Source: an uncultured Prevotella sp. (GTDB lineage Bacteria > Bacteroidota > Bacteroidia > Bacteroidales > Bacteroidaceae). From it: 62,472 nt of DNA. Where the stretch lies: assembly GCA_900539625.1 (NCBI GenBank), contig UQCW01000010.1, forward strand, positions 1 to 62,472. The letters run 5' to 3'. Below, piece by piece: positions 33,125 to 41,662 of the stretch. The notes below the pieces were generated by a model. It ran no database searches and was not told the origin of the DNA. It was given only the letters and a program-made list of their open reading frames with translations. Every line of letters starts with the position of its first letter. The first letter of the stretch is position 1. The position numbers and the translations under genes are program-made.

Positions 33125-33664
33125 AATAATAATAATAAATATCTCCTATGTTTTTTTGTTTGTTCGTTGAATGTTTGTTTCTGAAGTCCTTCCGTCGTCC
33201 TTGCCTCCTCGGCCTTCCGACTTCCAAGCTTCACTGGAGTATGTGCAAAGCGCGTGCCCGTTGCGCCTCGGCGAGCTGGAGAAAAGCAGGATTTTAACAC
33301 GGCGGAAACATCCTTAAACCTTCAGCGACTGGATTTAAACATGTTGAACGCCGCGTTAAGTTTTCCCGACGGTTTGTCATCTCCAGTGGCTGACAAATCG
33401 TCGGTTTGGCACCCGTTTCCATGACATTTTGCGCCCTCCCGTTCCCGCAGCCCCCTATTTATCGGGAAAACGCTTGTGGATTTATGGCTTTTTACGTAGT
33501 TTTGCATCCGAAGTAGCCAATGAAAAGCGCCGCGAGCGCCCCTGTATAGGGCCTGCAAATCGTGTGGCTGCTCCTGAAATGCTCTAAAAGAAAAATACAA
33601 AACCCTAATATTCATACGGCACTCCCGACAAGGAGATGTCGCGTGCAAAAAGATAAACACAATT
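33125..33664. other. Divergent region between hsp20 and the OmpA-like gene
   Basis: No gene is supported. The left 60 bases carry the hsp20 ribosome-binding site. No CIRCE-like heat-shock operator was recognised. The right part holds the ompA-like promoter (33474-33504) and an untranslated leader of about 155 bases. Confidence 0.6.
33474..33504 (+). promoter_or_regulatory. Promoter of the OmpA-like gene
   Basis: TTG (33474-33476), a 20-base spacer and TAGTTTTG (33497-33504) fit the Bacteroidetes consensus. Confidence 0.7.
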
Positions 33665-34768
33665 ATGAGAAAGACCATCTTTGCAGCGATGCTGCTGGCC
33701 GGAGCCACCATGATGACGGCAACGGCACAAGAAAAAGACCGCACACCTCAGCCTTACAACTTCGTAACGCTTCAGGGCGGCGGACAGGTGACATTCACAA
33801 ACAATGCTTTCGACAAACTGGCCACGTCTATCGGCGCCTTCTCTGTGGGACGCTTCTGGACACCTGCTGTCGGTACGCGACTCAGTGTGCAGGGCTACAA
33901 CAACAAGGCCGGATATAAAATCAGCGGGGCCGACCACACGTTTGACTTCAAATATGTGACCAGCGACCTCGACGTGATGTTCAACCTCTCGAACATCTTC
34001 GCGCCCAGCAAGGTGCATCCCGTCAACGTCTACTTCCTCGGCGGTATGGGTCTCTCTTATGCCTGGGACAACGACGGACAGAAGGATTTGCTCAAGAAGG
34101 GCGGCATCACTGAGTCGATGGCCTGGAACGACGACCGCCTGGTGCATAATTTCCGCATGGGCTTGCAACTGGAAGCCAATATCGCCCGCCACTGGGGCAT
34201 CAACCTCGAAGTAGCTGCCAACAACCTCCACGACCGTTTCAACTCAAAGACCAACGGCAATGGCGACTGGCAGTTGACTGGTATGCTCGGTGTCACCTTC
34301 AAGTTTGGCTTGCCAAAGGCACAGTCTGCCCCGAAGGAACCAGTTCACGAACCAGTGGGATTGCCTGAAGAGCAGGAGGAAAAGCCTGTGGTTGACAACA
34401 CGCCAGCTCCCCTTCCCGCCCCTGTGTTGACGCAGGAAAAGACAAAGCGCATTGAAGTGTTCTTCGACATCAACAGTGCCAGCATCAAGGCATCGGAAGA
34501 ACGCAAGGTGTCTGAACTCGCTGCCTGGATGAAGCGCCGCCCACAGGCCAAGGTGTCTCTCACGGCTTATGCAGATGCCGGAACGGGTACGCCCGAAATC
34601 AACCGCGCCATTTCTGAAAAGCGCGTCAATGCCGTTGCCAAATTGCTCAAGGAGCGCCACGGCATCGATGTGGCCCGCATTCAGACCGACTTCAAGGGCG
34701 ATACCGTTCAGCCGTTCACTAACAACGACATGAACCGCGTCACTATCGGCGTGGCTGAGGTTGAATAA
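33665..34768 (+). CDS. OmpA-family outer-membrane protein
   Basis: 367 residues. A signal peptide ending MTATAQ is cut before Gln or Glu. An eight-stranded beta-barrel-like region spans about 30-215 (alternating aromatic strands such as FVTLQGGGQVTF, FKFGLPKA). A Pro/Glu-rich linker (about 220-255) leads to the peptidoglycan-binding OmpA_C domain (about 262-367), with IEVFFDINSASIKASEERK and the NRAISEKRVNAVAKLL helix. It should tether the outer membrane to the wall. The long leader and strong promoter suggest high expression. It is followed by a strong terminator, so monocistronic. Confidence 0.93.
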   Translation: MRKTIFAAMLLAGATMMTATAQEKDRTPQPYNFVTLQGGGQVTFTNNAFDKLATSIGAFSVGRFWTPAVGTRLSVQGYNNKAGYKISGADHTFDFKYVTSDLDVMFNLSNIFAPSKVHPVNVYFLGGMGLSYAWDNDGQKDLLKKGGITESMAWNDDRLVHNFRMGLQLEANIARHWGINLEVAANNLHDRFNSKTNGNGDWQLTGMLGVTFKFGLPKAQSAPKEPVHEPVGLPEEQEEKPVVDNTPAPLPAPVLTQEKTKRIEVFFDINSASIKASEERKVSELAAWMKRRPQAKVSLTAYADAGTGTPEINRAISEKRVNAVAKLLKERHGIDVARIQTDFKGDTVQPFTNNDMNRVTIGVAEVE

Positions 34769-34796
34769 TATTATTCTTGACCATCTGCTTATGTAA

Positions 34797-34840
34797 AAGA
34801 GCGGTGGAGCATCTTTGTTGGTGCTCCACCGCTCTTGTCA
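34797..34840 (+). terminator. Terminator of the OmpA-like gene
   Basis: A perfect 15-bp stem AAGAGCGGTGGAGCA (34797-34811) / TGCTCCACCGCTCTT (34822-34836), 28 bases after the stop. Confidence 0.85.
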
Positions 34841-34907
34841 TATATTAATAAGTAATAAAGCGTGTGGCCTTGTGGCGTAAAATATGGGCGTCGGCTTGTG
34901 GCCCCAA

Positions 34908-35438
34908 TCATCCGCGCATCTGTCTTTCAAATTCCCACATGACGATGCCGGCGGTGACGGAGACATTCATGGAATGCTTCGTGCCGTATTGCGGGATTTC
35001 GAGGGCGGCATCGGCGGCATCGACCACATCTTGGCGAACACCTTTCACTTCGTTGCCGAGAATGAGGGCATAGCGCTTGGCGGGGTCGATGCGGAAGGTG
35101 TTGAGCTTCAGGCTACCTTCCACTTGCTCAACGGCCAGCACTTCGTAGCCTTCGCGTTGCAGGCGCTCAACAGCGTCGAGTGTGTCTTCAAAATATTCCC
35201 AACTGACACTGTCTTCAGCGCCGAGGGCGGTTTTGTGGATTTCTGCGGCAGGCGGACAGGCCGTGATGCCGCAGAGCCATACGCCCTGAAGGCGGAAAGC
35301 ATCGGCGGTGCGGAACACGCTGCCTACGTTGTGCAGGCTGCGGATATTGTCGAGGACGATGACGAGGGGGAGTTTCTCCGACTGGTGAAACGCCTCGATG
35401 TCCATGCGGTTGAGTTCTTCAACGGTGAGTTTGCGCAT
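34908..35438 (-). CDS. SpoU/TrmH-family RNA 2'-O-methyltransferase
   Basis: 176 residues, a compact SPOUT enzyme. Motif 1 LVIVLDNIRSLHNVGSVFRTADAF, motif 2 ALILGNEVKGV and motif 3 IPQYGTKHSMNVSVTAGIVMWE are intact and form the knotted SAM site. It methylates a ribose in tRNA or rRNA; which position cannot be read from sequence. It lies 87 bases downstream of the M20 gene. Confidence 0.93.
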   Translation of the reverse strand: MRKLTVEELNRMDIEAFHQSEKLPLVIVLDNIRSLHNVGSVFRTADAFRLQGVWLCGITACPPAAEIHKTALGAEDSVSWEYFEDTLDAVERLQREGYEVLAVEQVEGSLKLNTFRIDPAKRYALILGNEVKGVRQDVVDAADAALEIPQYGTKHSMNVSVTAGIVMWEFERQMRG

Positions 35439-35525
35439 AATGGTTATGGGATTCTGGGGGGATGAAGTAATGGTGCTTGTGATTTTAAACAGGTTTCTGG
35501 AAACAGGGTGTTGGCCGTTGGCTGC

Positions 35526-36569
35526 TCATTCCAGCAATTTCAGATAGAGCGCGATGCCTTCTTCAATTTCCTGCAAACCGATGTATTCTCCTGCGGTGTG
35601 TGAGCGTGACGACTCTCCAGGTCCCATCTTCAGTGAGGGCCAGGGCATGAGTGCCTGGTCGCTGAGCGTTGGCGAGCCGAAGGGTCGGCGGCCGAGAGTT
35701 TCGGCGCGGAGCACGAGCGGATGGGTGGGGGAAATTGACGACGAGCTGAGGCGCGTTGAACGCGCTTTGACGTCGCTTTGCAGATGGGCGGAGATTTCTT
35801 CGAGGAGCATTTGGTTGGTGTAGCACTCATTAGAGCGCACATCAATGGTGAAAGTACAGGCATCTGGCACCACGTTGTGTTGCGTGCCAGCTTGCACGAT
35901 GGTCACGCTCATTTTCACTGGACCGAGCAGTGGCGACACATCGGGAAACTGGAAAGTGCGCACCCATTGTATGTCGTCGATGGCGTGGTAGATGGCGTTG
36001 TCTCCTTCGTTGCGGGCGGCGTGTCCGGCACGTCCGTGGGCTGTGCAGTCGAGCACCATCAATCCTTTTTCGGCAATGGCTGGCTGCATGCCTGTCGGTT
36101 CGCCAACGATGGCGCAGTCGATGTGGGGTAGGAGCGGAATGACACTCTCAATGCCGTTCTTTCCCGACACCTCCTCTTCTGCAGAAGCCAGAAAAACGAG
36201 ATTCCAAGGAATGTCGGTGCGCTTTTCCAGTTGGGTGAAAACGGCGAGCAGGCTCACCAATCCACCGCCGCAGTCGTTGCTGCCAAGGCCGTAGAGACGT
36301 TCCCCTTCAATCTGCGGCGTGAAGGGGTCGGACAGCCAGCCAGCGGCGGGCTTCACTGTGTCGATGTGCGCATTGAGCAGCAGGGTGGGGCGGTTGGGGA
36401 GTTGCGCCCGTCCGACACACCAAAGATTGTTGTGGTGGCGCATCGGGAACAGTTGCAGCTGCTTGAGGTGTTCCTCCAGAAAATCGGCCGCGGCCTTTTC
36501 ATCGCGGCTCACGCTCGGAATGGCGATGAGGCTTTTCAGAAGTTCGGTGGCGTCGGTGTGGGTTATCAT
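35526..36569 (-). CDS. M20-family deacylase (ArgE/DapE type)
   Basis: 347 residues. Zinc ligands and catalytic residues are visible: LLLNAHIDTVKP, GSNDCGGGLVSLL, FLASAEEEVSGKNG, IVGEPTGM and the final SRSHTAGEYI. The dimerisation domain lies at about 165-275. In Bacteroidetes close relatives are annotated as acetylornithine deacetylase, and arginine synthesis in Bacteroides runs through N-succinyl intermediates, so an N-acyl-ornithine or citrulline deacylase is plausible. Succinyl-diaminopimelate desuccinylase is the alternative. No other arg or dap gene is in the window. Confidence 0.85.
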   Translation of the reverse strand: MITHTDATELLKSLIAIPSVSRDEKAAADFLEEHLKQLQLFPMRHHNNLWCVGRAQLPNRPTLLLNAHIDTVKPAAGWLSDPFTPQIEGERLYGLGSNDCGGGLVSLLAVFTQLEKRTDIPWNLVFLASAEEEVSGKNGIESVIPLLPHIDCAIVGEPTGMQPAIAEKGLMVLDCTAHGRAGHAARNEGDNAIYHAIDDIQWVRTFQFPDVSPLLGPVKMSVTIVQAGTQHNVVPDACTFTIDVRSNECYTNQMLLEEISAHLQSDVKARSTRLSSSSISPTHPLVLRAETLGRRPFGSPTLSDQALMPWPSLKMGPGESSRSHTAGEYIGLQEIEEGIALYLKLLE

Positions 36570-36613
36570 AAGTTTGGTGTGGGGAGATGGATGTGAAAAA
36601 TAGTGGGCGACTA

Positions 36614-36674
36614 AAAAAACGGGTGTTCTGTTCTCCGTATTTACATTGAAAGGAATACGGAGAACAGAACACCC
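36614..36674 (-). terminator. Very long terminator hairpin after hisS
   Basis: A perfect 20-bp stem (36621-36640 with 36655-36674, starting GGGTGTTCTGTTCTCC) is followed on the minus strand by seven T. Its ends GGGTGTTC/GAACACCC equal the termini of the repeat elements elsewhere in the window. Confidence 0.9.
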
Positions 36675-36690
36675 TGGATTTTTTTGCTGT

Positions 36691-38055
36691 TTATCCCTTG
36701 ATGGCTTTAACAGCCTCCTCGATGGTGAGGCTCTGCTGCTCGCCTGTGGTCATGTTTTTGAGCGTGATGCGTCCTTCGGCCATTTCCGTTTCGCCAACGA
36801 GGGCCACGAACGGCACGTTGTGGGCGTTGGCATAGCTCATCTGCTTCTTCATCTTCACGCTGTCGGGGTAAACCTCCGTGGCGATGCCGGCGAGGCGGGC
36901 CTGTGCGGCGAGGCGCAGGCAGTGGGCCGCTTCAGCGGCGCCGAAGTTGATGAAGAGCAGTTGTACGCCGCTTTGAGTTTCCTGCGGATAGAGGTCGAGT
37001 TGGCCGAGCACGTCGTAGATGCGGTCGGCACCGAAGGAGATGCCCACGCCGCTGAGGCCCGGCATACCAAAGATGCCCGTCAGGTTGTCATAGCGTCCGC
37101 CGCCCGTGATAGAGCCGATTTGCACGTCGAGCGCCTTGACTTCGAAGATGCAGCCCGTGTAGTAGTTGAGGCCGCGGGCCAGGGTGAGGTCGAGTTCGAT
37201 TTCGTTGTGCAACTGGCTGTTTTTAAGCGTCTCGAGCACGAAGGCCACTTCCTCAACGCCCTTCAGTCCCGTCTCGCTTTCAGCAAGCACGCGGCGCATG
37301 GTTTCGAGCTTTTCCTCGTTGCTTCCAGAGAGAGCGATGATGGGCTGCAGTTTTTCCACGGCCTCTTCGCTGAGCCCCACGGCACGCAGTTCGTCGTTGA
37401 CCTTGTCGAGGCCAATCTTGTCGAGCTTGTCGATGGCCACCGTGATGTCGACAATCTTGTCGGCTTCACCGATGATTTCGGCAATGCCCGTAAGAATCTT
37501 TCGGTTGTTGATTTTAATGCAGACGCGAATGCCGAAACGGGTGAACACCTCATCAACAATCTGCATCAGTTCGACTTCATTCAATAGCGAGTCGGAGCCG
37601 ACTACGTCAGCGTCACACTGATAGAACTCGCGGTAGCGTCCCTTCTGCGGACGGTCGGCACGCCAAACCGGCTGAATCTGGAAACGCTTGAAAGGCATCT
37701 GGAGTTCGTCGCGGTGTTGCACCACATAGCGTGCGAAAGGCACGGTGAGGTCGTAGCGCAAGCCCTTTTCGCAGAAGCGTGCGGCGAGGCGGGCGGCAGA
37801 GTCGCTGCTATAGTCTTCAGCGCTGATGCCGCTGCGGAAATCTCCCGAGTTGAGAATCTTGAAGAGCAGCTTGTCGCCTTCTTCTCCATATTTACCCATC
37901 AGCGTGGAGAGGTTCTCCATAGCTGGTGTTTCGATTTGGCGGAAGCCGTAGAGGGCGTACACTTCGCGGATGGTGTTGAATATATAGTTGCGCTTGGCCA
38001 TTTCAACGGGGCCGAAGTCGCGTGTTCCCTTTGGGATACTTGGTTTTTGTGCCAT
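36691..38055 (-). CDS. hisS: Histidyl-tRNA synthetase
   Basis: 454 residues starting MAQKPSIPKGTRDFGPVEM. A class II synthetase that charges tRNA-His. Motif 1 region FRQIETPAMENLSTLM, motif 2 region RFQIQPVWRADRPQKGRYREFYQCDADVVG, the histidine loop LARGLNYYTGCIFEV, motif 3 GGGRYDNLTGIFG plus GVGISFGADRIYDVL, and the C-terminal anticodon-binding domain (about 360-454) are all present. Confidence 0.97.
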   Translation of the reverse strand: MAQKPSIPKGTRDFGPVEMAKRNYIFNTIREVYALYGFRQIETPAMENLSTLMGKYGEEGDKLLFKILNSGDFRSGISAEDYSSDSAARLAARFCEKGLRYDLTVPFARYVVQHRDELQMPFKRFQIQPVWRADRPQKGRYREFYQCDADVVGSDSLLNEVELMQIVDEVFTRFGIRVCIKINNRKILTGIAEIIGEADKIVDITVAIDKLDKIGLDKVNDELRAVGLSEEAVEKLQPIIALSGSNEEKLETMRRVLAESETGLKGVEEVAFVLETLKNSQLHNEIELDLTLARGLNYYTGCIFEVKALDVQIGSITGGGRYDNLTGIFGMPGLSGVGISFGADRIYDVLGQLDLYPQETQSGVQLLFINFGAAEAAHCLRLAAQARLAGIATEVYPDSVKMKKQMSYANAHNVPFVALVGETEMAEGRITLKNMTTGEQQSLTIEEAVKAIKG

Positions 38056-38072
38056 TTTTATATGATTGATTG

Positions 38073-38133
38073 AAAGCAGGTTCCCGAAATAGTGTTTTCT
38101 ACATTCAAGATACTATCTCCGGGAACCTGCTTT
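38073..38133 (-). terminator. Inverted repeat between metG and hisS
   Basis: A perfect 14-bp outer stem AAAGCAGGTTCCCG / CGGGAACCTGCTTT with extra pairing (ATAGT/ACTAT) inside. No T run follows on the minus strand. It could end metG transcription or act as a structured leader of hisS, whose ATG is 18 bases away. Confidence 0.55.
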
Positions 38134-38295
38134 ATGCGTTTGTATTACTAAGACTAAGTGGGCGTTTGACATCTGTTGGCCGTTGCTCTCAGAAAAGTCT
38201 GATAAGAAAGCCTTAGCAAAGTCTGTTGCTCTCATATAAGAAAAGCCATCCTTGTGCCAAGTCAAGCGCCCCTGTGTTGTTTGCTTAATCCGTGG

Positions 38296-40359
38296 TTATC
38301 CCACCTGTGAACCAGGCTTGACGTTGCCGAGGACGGAGGTCACGTTGAGTGTTCCGTCGAAGTTGACAGCCGAGAGAATCATGCCCTGGCTCTCGATGCC
38401 CATCATCTTGCGTGGTGCAAAATTGGCAACGAAGAGCACATCCTTGCCGATGAGCTGTTCTGGTTCGTAGTAGGCCGCGATGCCGCTGAGGATGGTGCGG
38501 TCAACGCCGGAACCGTCATCGATGGTGAACTGGAGGAGTTTCTTCGACTTCTTCACCTTCTGGCAGTCCTTGATGTGGCCAACGCGGATATCCATCTTTT
38601 CAAACGTTTCAAAGTCAACGTTTTCCTTTAATGGCGCGGCAACATAATTGGCAGCCTCGTTGGCCTTCTTGGCATCGTCAAGTTTCTTGAGCTGAGCCTC
38701 GATGGCTTCGTCTTCAATCTTTTCGAAGAGCAACGACGGTGTGCCGAGTTGGTGTCCCGGCTTGAGAAGTTCGGTTGAGCCGAGCTGTTCCCATTCCGTT
38801 TCCTTGACGCCCAGCATCTCGCGGAGCTTGGCCGAGCTGAAAGGCAGGAAGGGCTCGAAGGCGATTTCGAGGTTGGCAACCAATTGCAGGGAGATGTAGA
38901 GGATGGTTTTCACACGCTCCATGTCGGTCTTGGCCACATGCCAGGGTTCGCAGTCGGTGATATACTTATTGCCGAGGCGGGCAAGGTTCATGGCCTCTTT
39001 TTGTGCATCGCGGAACTTGAAGACATCGAGGAGGGCTTCCACCTTCTGTTTCACGTCCTTGAATTCCTCAATGGCATTGCGGTCGATGTCAAGCAGTTCG
39101 CCACATTCAGGAACAACACCATTGAAATATTTCTTCGTGAGCTGGAGCGCACGGTTGACGAAGTTGCCGTAAACAGCCACCAGTTCGTTGTTGTTGCGGT
39201 CTTGGAAATCCTTCCAGGTGAAGTTGTTGTCTTTCGTTTCTGGAGCGTTGGCCGTGAGCACATAGCGCAAAACGTCTTGCTTGCCGGGGAAGTCTTCCAG
39301 ATATTCGTGAAGCCAGACGGCCCAATTGCGTGATGTGGAAATCTTGTCGTTCTCCAAATTGAGGAATTCATTGGAAGGCACGTTGTCGGGCAGGATATAG
39401 CCGCCGTGGGCCTTGAGCATCGTTGGGAACACGATGCAGTGGAACACGATGTTGTCCTTTCCGATGAAATGCACGAGGCGCGTTGAAGGGTCTTGCCACC
39501 ATTTCTGCCATGTGCCCCATTTCTCCGTTTGTGCGTCGCAGAGTTCCTTGGTGTTGGAGATATAGCCGATGGGGGCATCAAACCATACGTAGAGCACCTT
39601 GCCCTCAGCTCCCTCAACGGGAACGGGGATGCCCCAATCAAGGTCGCGCGTCATGGCGCGTGGCTGGAGATCCATGTCGAGCCATGATTTACACTGGCCA
39701 TAGACGTTTGGACGCCATTCCTTGTGCTCTTCGAGAATCCACTGTTTGAGCCAGTCTTGATAGTCGTTGAGCGGCAGGTACCAGTTTTTCGTGGCCTTCT
39801 TCACCAGTCCGTGTCCCGGATTGTTTTTGTTGGTCGGGTTGATGAGTTCTTCAGGCGAGAGCGTTGCGCCGCATTTCTCACATTGGTCGCCGTATGCGCC
39901 TTCCGCGCCGCAGCGCGGGCAGGTGCCGACGATGTTGCGGTCGGTGAGAAATTCGCCCGTTACTTCATCGCAGAATTGCTCCTCGGTTTTCTCCACGAGC
40001 TTGTTGTTGTCGTAAAGCGTGCGGAAGAAATCAGAGGCAAACTTGTTGTGGATCTTCGAGGTCGTTCGGCTGTAGATGTCGAATGATATGCCGAAGTCCT
40101 CAAACGATTTTTTGATGAGGTTGTGGTAGCGGTCGACCACCTCCTGGGTGGTGATGCCTTCCTTGCGGGCACGGATGGTGACAGGCACGCCGTGCTCGTC
40201 GCTTCCGCCGATGAATAGCACTTCCTGCTTTTTCAGGCGCAGATAGCGCACATAGATGTCAGCCGGCACGTAAACGCCAGCCAAGTGTCCTATATGTACA
40301 CCTCCGTTGGCATAGGGTAGGGCGGAGGTGACGAGGGTGCGGTTGAATTTCTTTTCCAT
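38296..40359 (-). CDS. metG: Methionyl-tRNA synthetase with C-terminal tRNA-binding domain
   Basis: 687 residues. Class I synthetase: the HIGH-like HIGH in GGVHIGHLAGVYVPADIY, a zinc knuckle CPRCGAEGAYGDQCEKCG, the KMSKS loop as KISTSR, and WFDAPIGYIS. The anticodon-binding helical domain spans about 400-545. An EMAP II/Trbp111-like tRNA-binding OB fold follows (about 585-687: KMDIRVGHIKDCQKVKKSKKLL, ANFAPRKMMGIESQGMILSA), which normally mediates dimerisation. No regulatory leader was recognised upstream. Confidence 0.97.
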   Translation of the reverse strand: MEKKFNRTLVTSALPYANGGVHIGHLAGVYVPADIYVRYLRLKKQEVLFIGGSDEHGVPVTIRARKEGITTQEVVDRYHNLIKKSFEDFGISFDIYSRTTSKIHNKFASDFFRTLYDNNKLVEKTEEQFCDEVTGEFLTDRNIVGTCPRCGAEGAYGDQCEKCGATLSPEELINPTNKNNPGHGLVKKATKNWYLPLNDYQDWLKQWILEEHKEWRPNVYGQCKSWLDMDLQPRAMTRDLDWGIPVPVEGAEGKVLYVWFDAPIGYISNTKELCDAQTEKWGTWQKWWQDPSTRLVHFIGKDNIVFHCIVFPTMLKAHGGYILPDNVPSNEFLNLENDKISTSRNWAVWLHEYLEDFPGKQDVLRYVLTANAPETKDNNFTWKDFQDRNNNELVAVYGNFVNRALQLTKKYFNGVVPECGELLDIDRNAIEEFKDVKQKVEALLDVFKFRDAQKEAMNLARLGNKYITDCEPWHVAKTDMERVKTILYISLQLVANLEIAFEPFLPFSSAKLREMLGVKETEWEQLGSTELLKPGHQLGTPSLLFEKIEDEAIEAQLKKLDDAKKANEAANYVAAPLKENVDFETFEKMDIRVGHIKDCQKVKKSKKLLQFTIDDGSGVDRTILSGIAAYYEPEQLIGKDVLFVANFAPRKMMGIESQGMILSAVNFDGTLNVTSVLGNVKPGSQVG

Positions 40360-40450
40360 GGGAAATATGTCTTGCTTTTGTTGTCTGATAGGTGGGTGTG
40401 GCTGAGCATGTGCAGTTTGCAGATGTTGGTCGGCACGGCATCATTTGAAA

Positions 40451-41350
40451 CTATTCCTTCGGCTCCTCGTAGAAAGTGCCATCGGCATGTCGTTGTCTTT
40501 TCCATCGTCTGTGGCTCCACAGCCAGAGATGTGGTTGTCGCTGGATGATTTCTTCCAGTTCTGCCATGTAGCGTTCCGTCAGCTCATAGTTGGGGATGTC
40601 TTTGACGTGGTCGGTCATGAGGCGCAATCGCAGGCGGTATTGTCCGCGTCGTTCGCGCTTCACGTCGGCGAAAAATACGGCGGCATCCACTTTCTTTGCA
40701 ATGCGTTCCGTTCCAGTGAAGACCGGCGTGTCTTGGTGCAGGAAGTCCACCCAGTCGTGGATGCTGTTCCATCCCGGAGCCTGGTCGGCGATGAATCCGA
40801 TGATGGTGCGCTCCCCCTTCTGTTTGAGTTGGAGAATGTGTCTCATCGACTCGTATTTCGAGATATTGTCGGCCCCAAAGCGGGTTCGCATCTGATAGAA
40901 GAACGAGTCGAACGCTTTGTTTTTGAGCGGGCGGTACAATTGGGCGCAGTGGGTGGTCTCACGCGTGCTCCAAAGCGGCATGGAGGAAATCCATTCCCAG
41001 TTGCAGTAGTGCCCCAAATAGATAAACACGAACGGGTGCGTTTCCAGTTCGCGTTCCATTTCTTCCATGCCCTCCACAATCATTCGCCGCTTCATTTCCT
41101 CGGGCGAGATGGAGAGCAGTTTGATGGTTTCAACCACATAGTCGCAAAACCATCGGTAGAAACGTTTTTCAATCTGTCTTCTCTCGCTCATGGAGCGCTC
41201 AGGAAAAGAGCGGTCAATGTTCTTGCGTACCACCTTTCGCCGATACCCCATCACATAATAGATGACGGGGTAACAAATATCGGCCAGTGCATAAAGCACA
41301 CGCAAAGGCAGATGTGAAAGCAAGCGTAAAAAGGCAATAGCTATCTTCAT
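40451..41350 (-). CDS. Lysophospholipid acyltransferase-family (LpxL/HtrB-like) lipid A acyltransferase
   Basis: 299 residues from the ATG at 41350 (MKIAIAFLRLLSHLPLRVLYALADI). One N-terminal membrane helix leads into an LPLAT domain. The catalytic HxxxxD/E is seen as FIYLGHYCNWEWIS, followed by YRPLKNKAFDSFFYQMRTRFG, GFIADQAPGW and LWLWSHRRWKRQR. These enzymes add secondary acyl chains to lipid A at the inner membrane. The upstream ATG at 41380 lies above the predicted transcription start, supporting 41350. Confidence 0.9.
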   Translation of the reverse strand: MKIAIAFLRLLSHLPLRVLYALADICYPVIYYVMGYRRKVVRKNIDRSFPERSMSERRQIEKRFYRWFCDYVVETIKLLSISPEEMKRRMIVEGMEEMERELETHPFVFIYLGHYCNWEWISSMPLWSTRETTHCAQLYRPLKNKAFDSFFYQMRTRFGADNISKYESMRHILQLKQKGERTIIGFIADQAPGWNSIHDWVDFLHQDTPVFTGTERIAKKVDAAVFFADVKRERRGQYRLRLRLMTDHVKDIPNYELTERYMAELEEIIQRQPHLWLWSHRRWKRQRHADGTFYEEPKE

Positions 41351-41355
41351 GACTG

Positions 41356-41384
41356 CAAAGTTAGAAAAAATCGTTGACAATCAA
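41356..41384 (-). promoter_or_regulatory. Promoter of the LpxL-like gene, predicting a leaderless or near-leaderless mRNA
   Basis: On the minus strand TTG (41382-41384), 18 bases, and TAACTTTG (41356-41363) fit the consensus. Transcription would begin within a few bases of the ATG at 41350. Confidence 0.65.
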
Positions 41385-41601
41385 TGCTGACAAGGCAGGA
41401 TAAGTGGTTGCTTGGCGCTTATTTTGTGGGAGTGATCAAAAAAAATGGATGCGATATCTTGGAGATCCCCCACTGCTGGATGTTTCACGACGCATCAGGT
41501 CGCTCCGCGACAGATTTTTCCGAAGGCCGCTTTTACCATAACTTAACCATCCTGAAACAATAGTTATGCCTTGGGGATGGATGCTTTTCGATGAAAAAAC
41601 T

Positions 41602-41609
41602 TACCTTTG
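41602..41609 (+). promoter_or_regulatory. Candidate -7 box of the DUF805 gene
   Basis: TACCTTTG fits TAnnTTTG, 54 bases before the chosen ATG at 41663. It places the upstream in-frame ATG (41591) outside the transcript. No spaced TTTG is seen. Confidence 0.5.
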
Positions 41610-41662
41610 CAGTTTCATACCAGACAAACAATTCTGACCACCTACTTAGAAGGAATCATCTT

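Noticed and set aside
38056..38295. T-box or similar synthetase leader before hisS
   Set aside because: No T-box core sequence is seen, and T-boxes are not typical of Bacteroidetes. The inverted repeat is reported only as a possible terminator.
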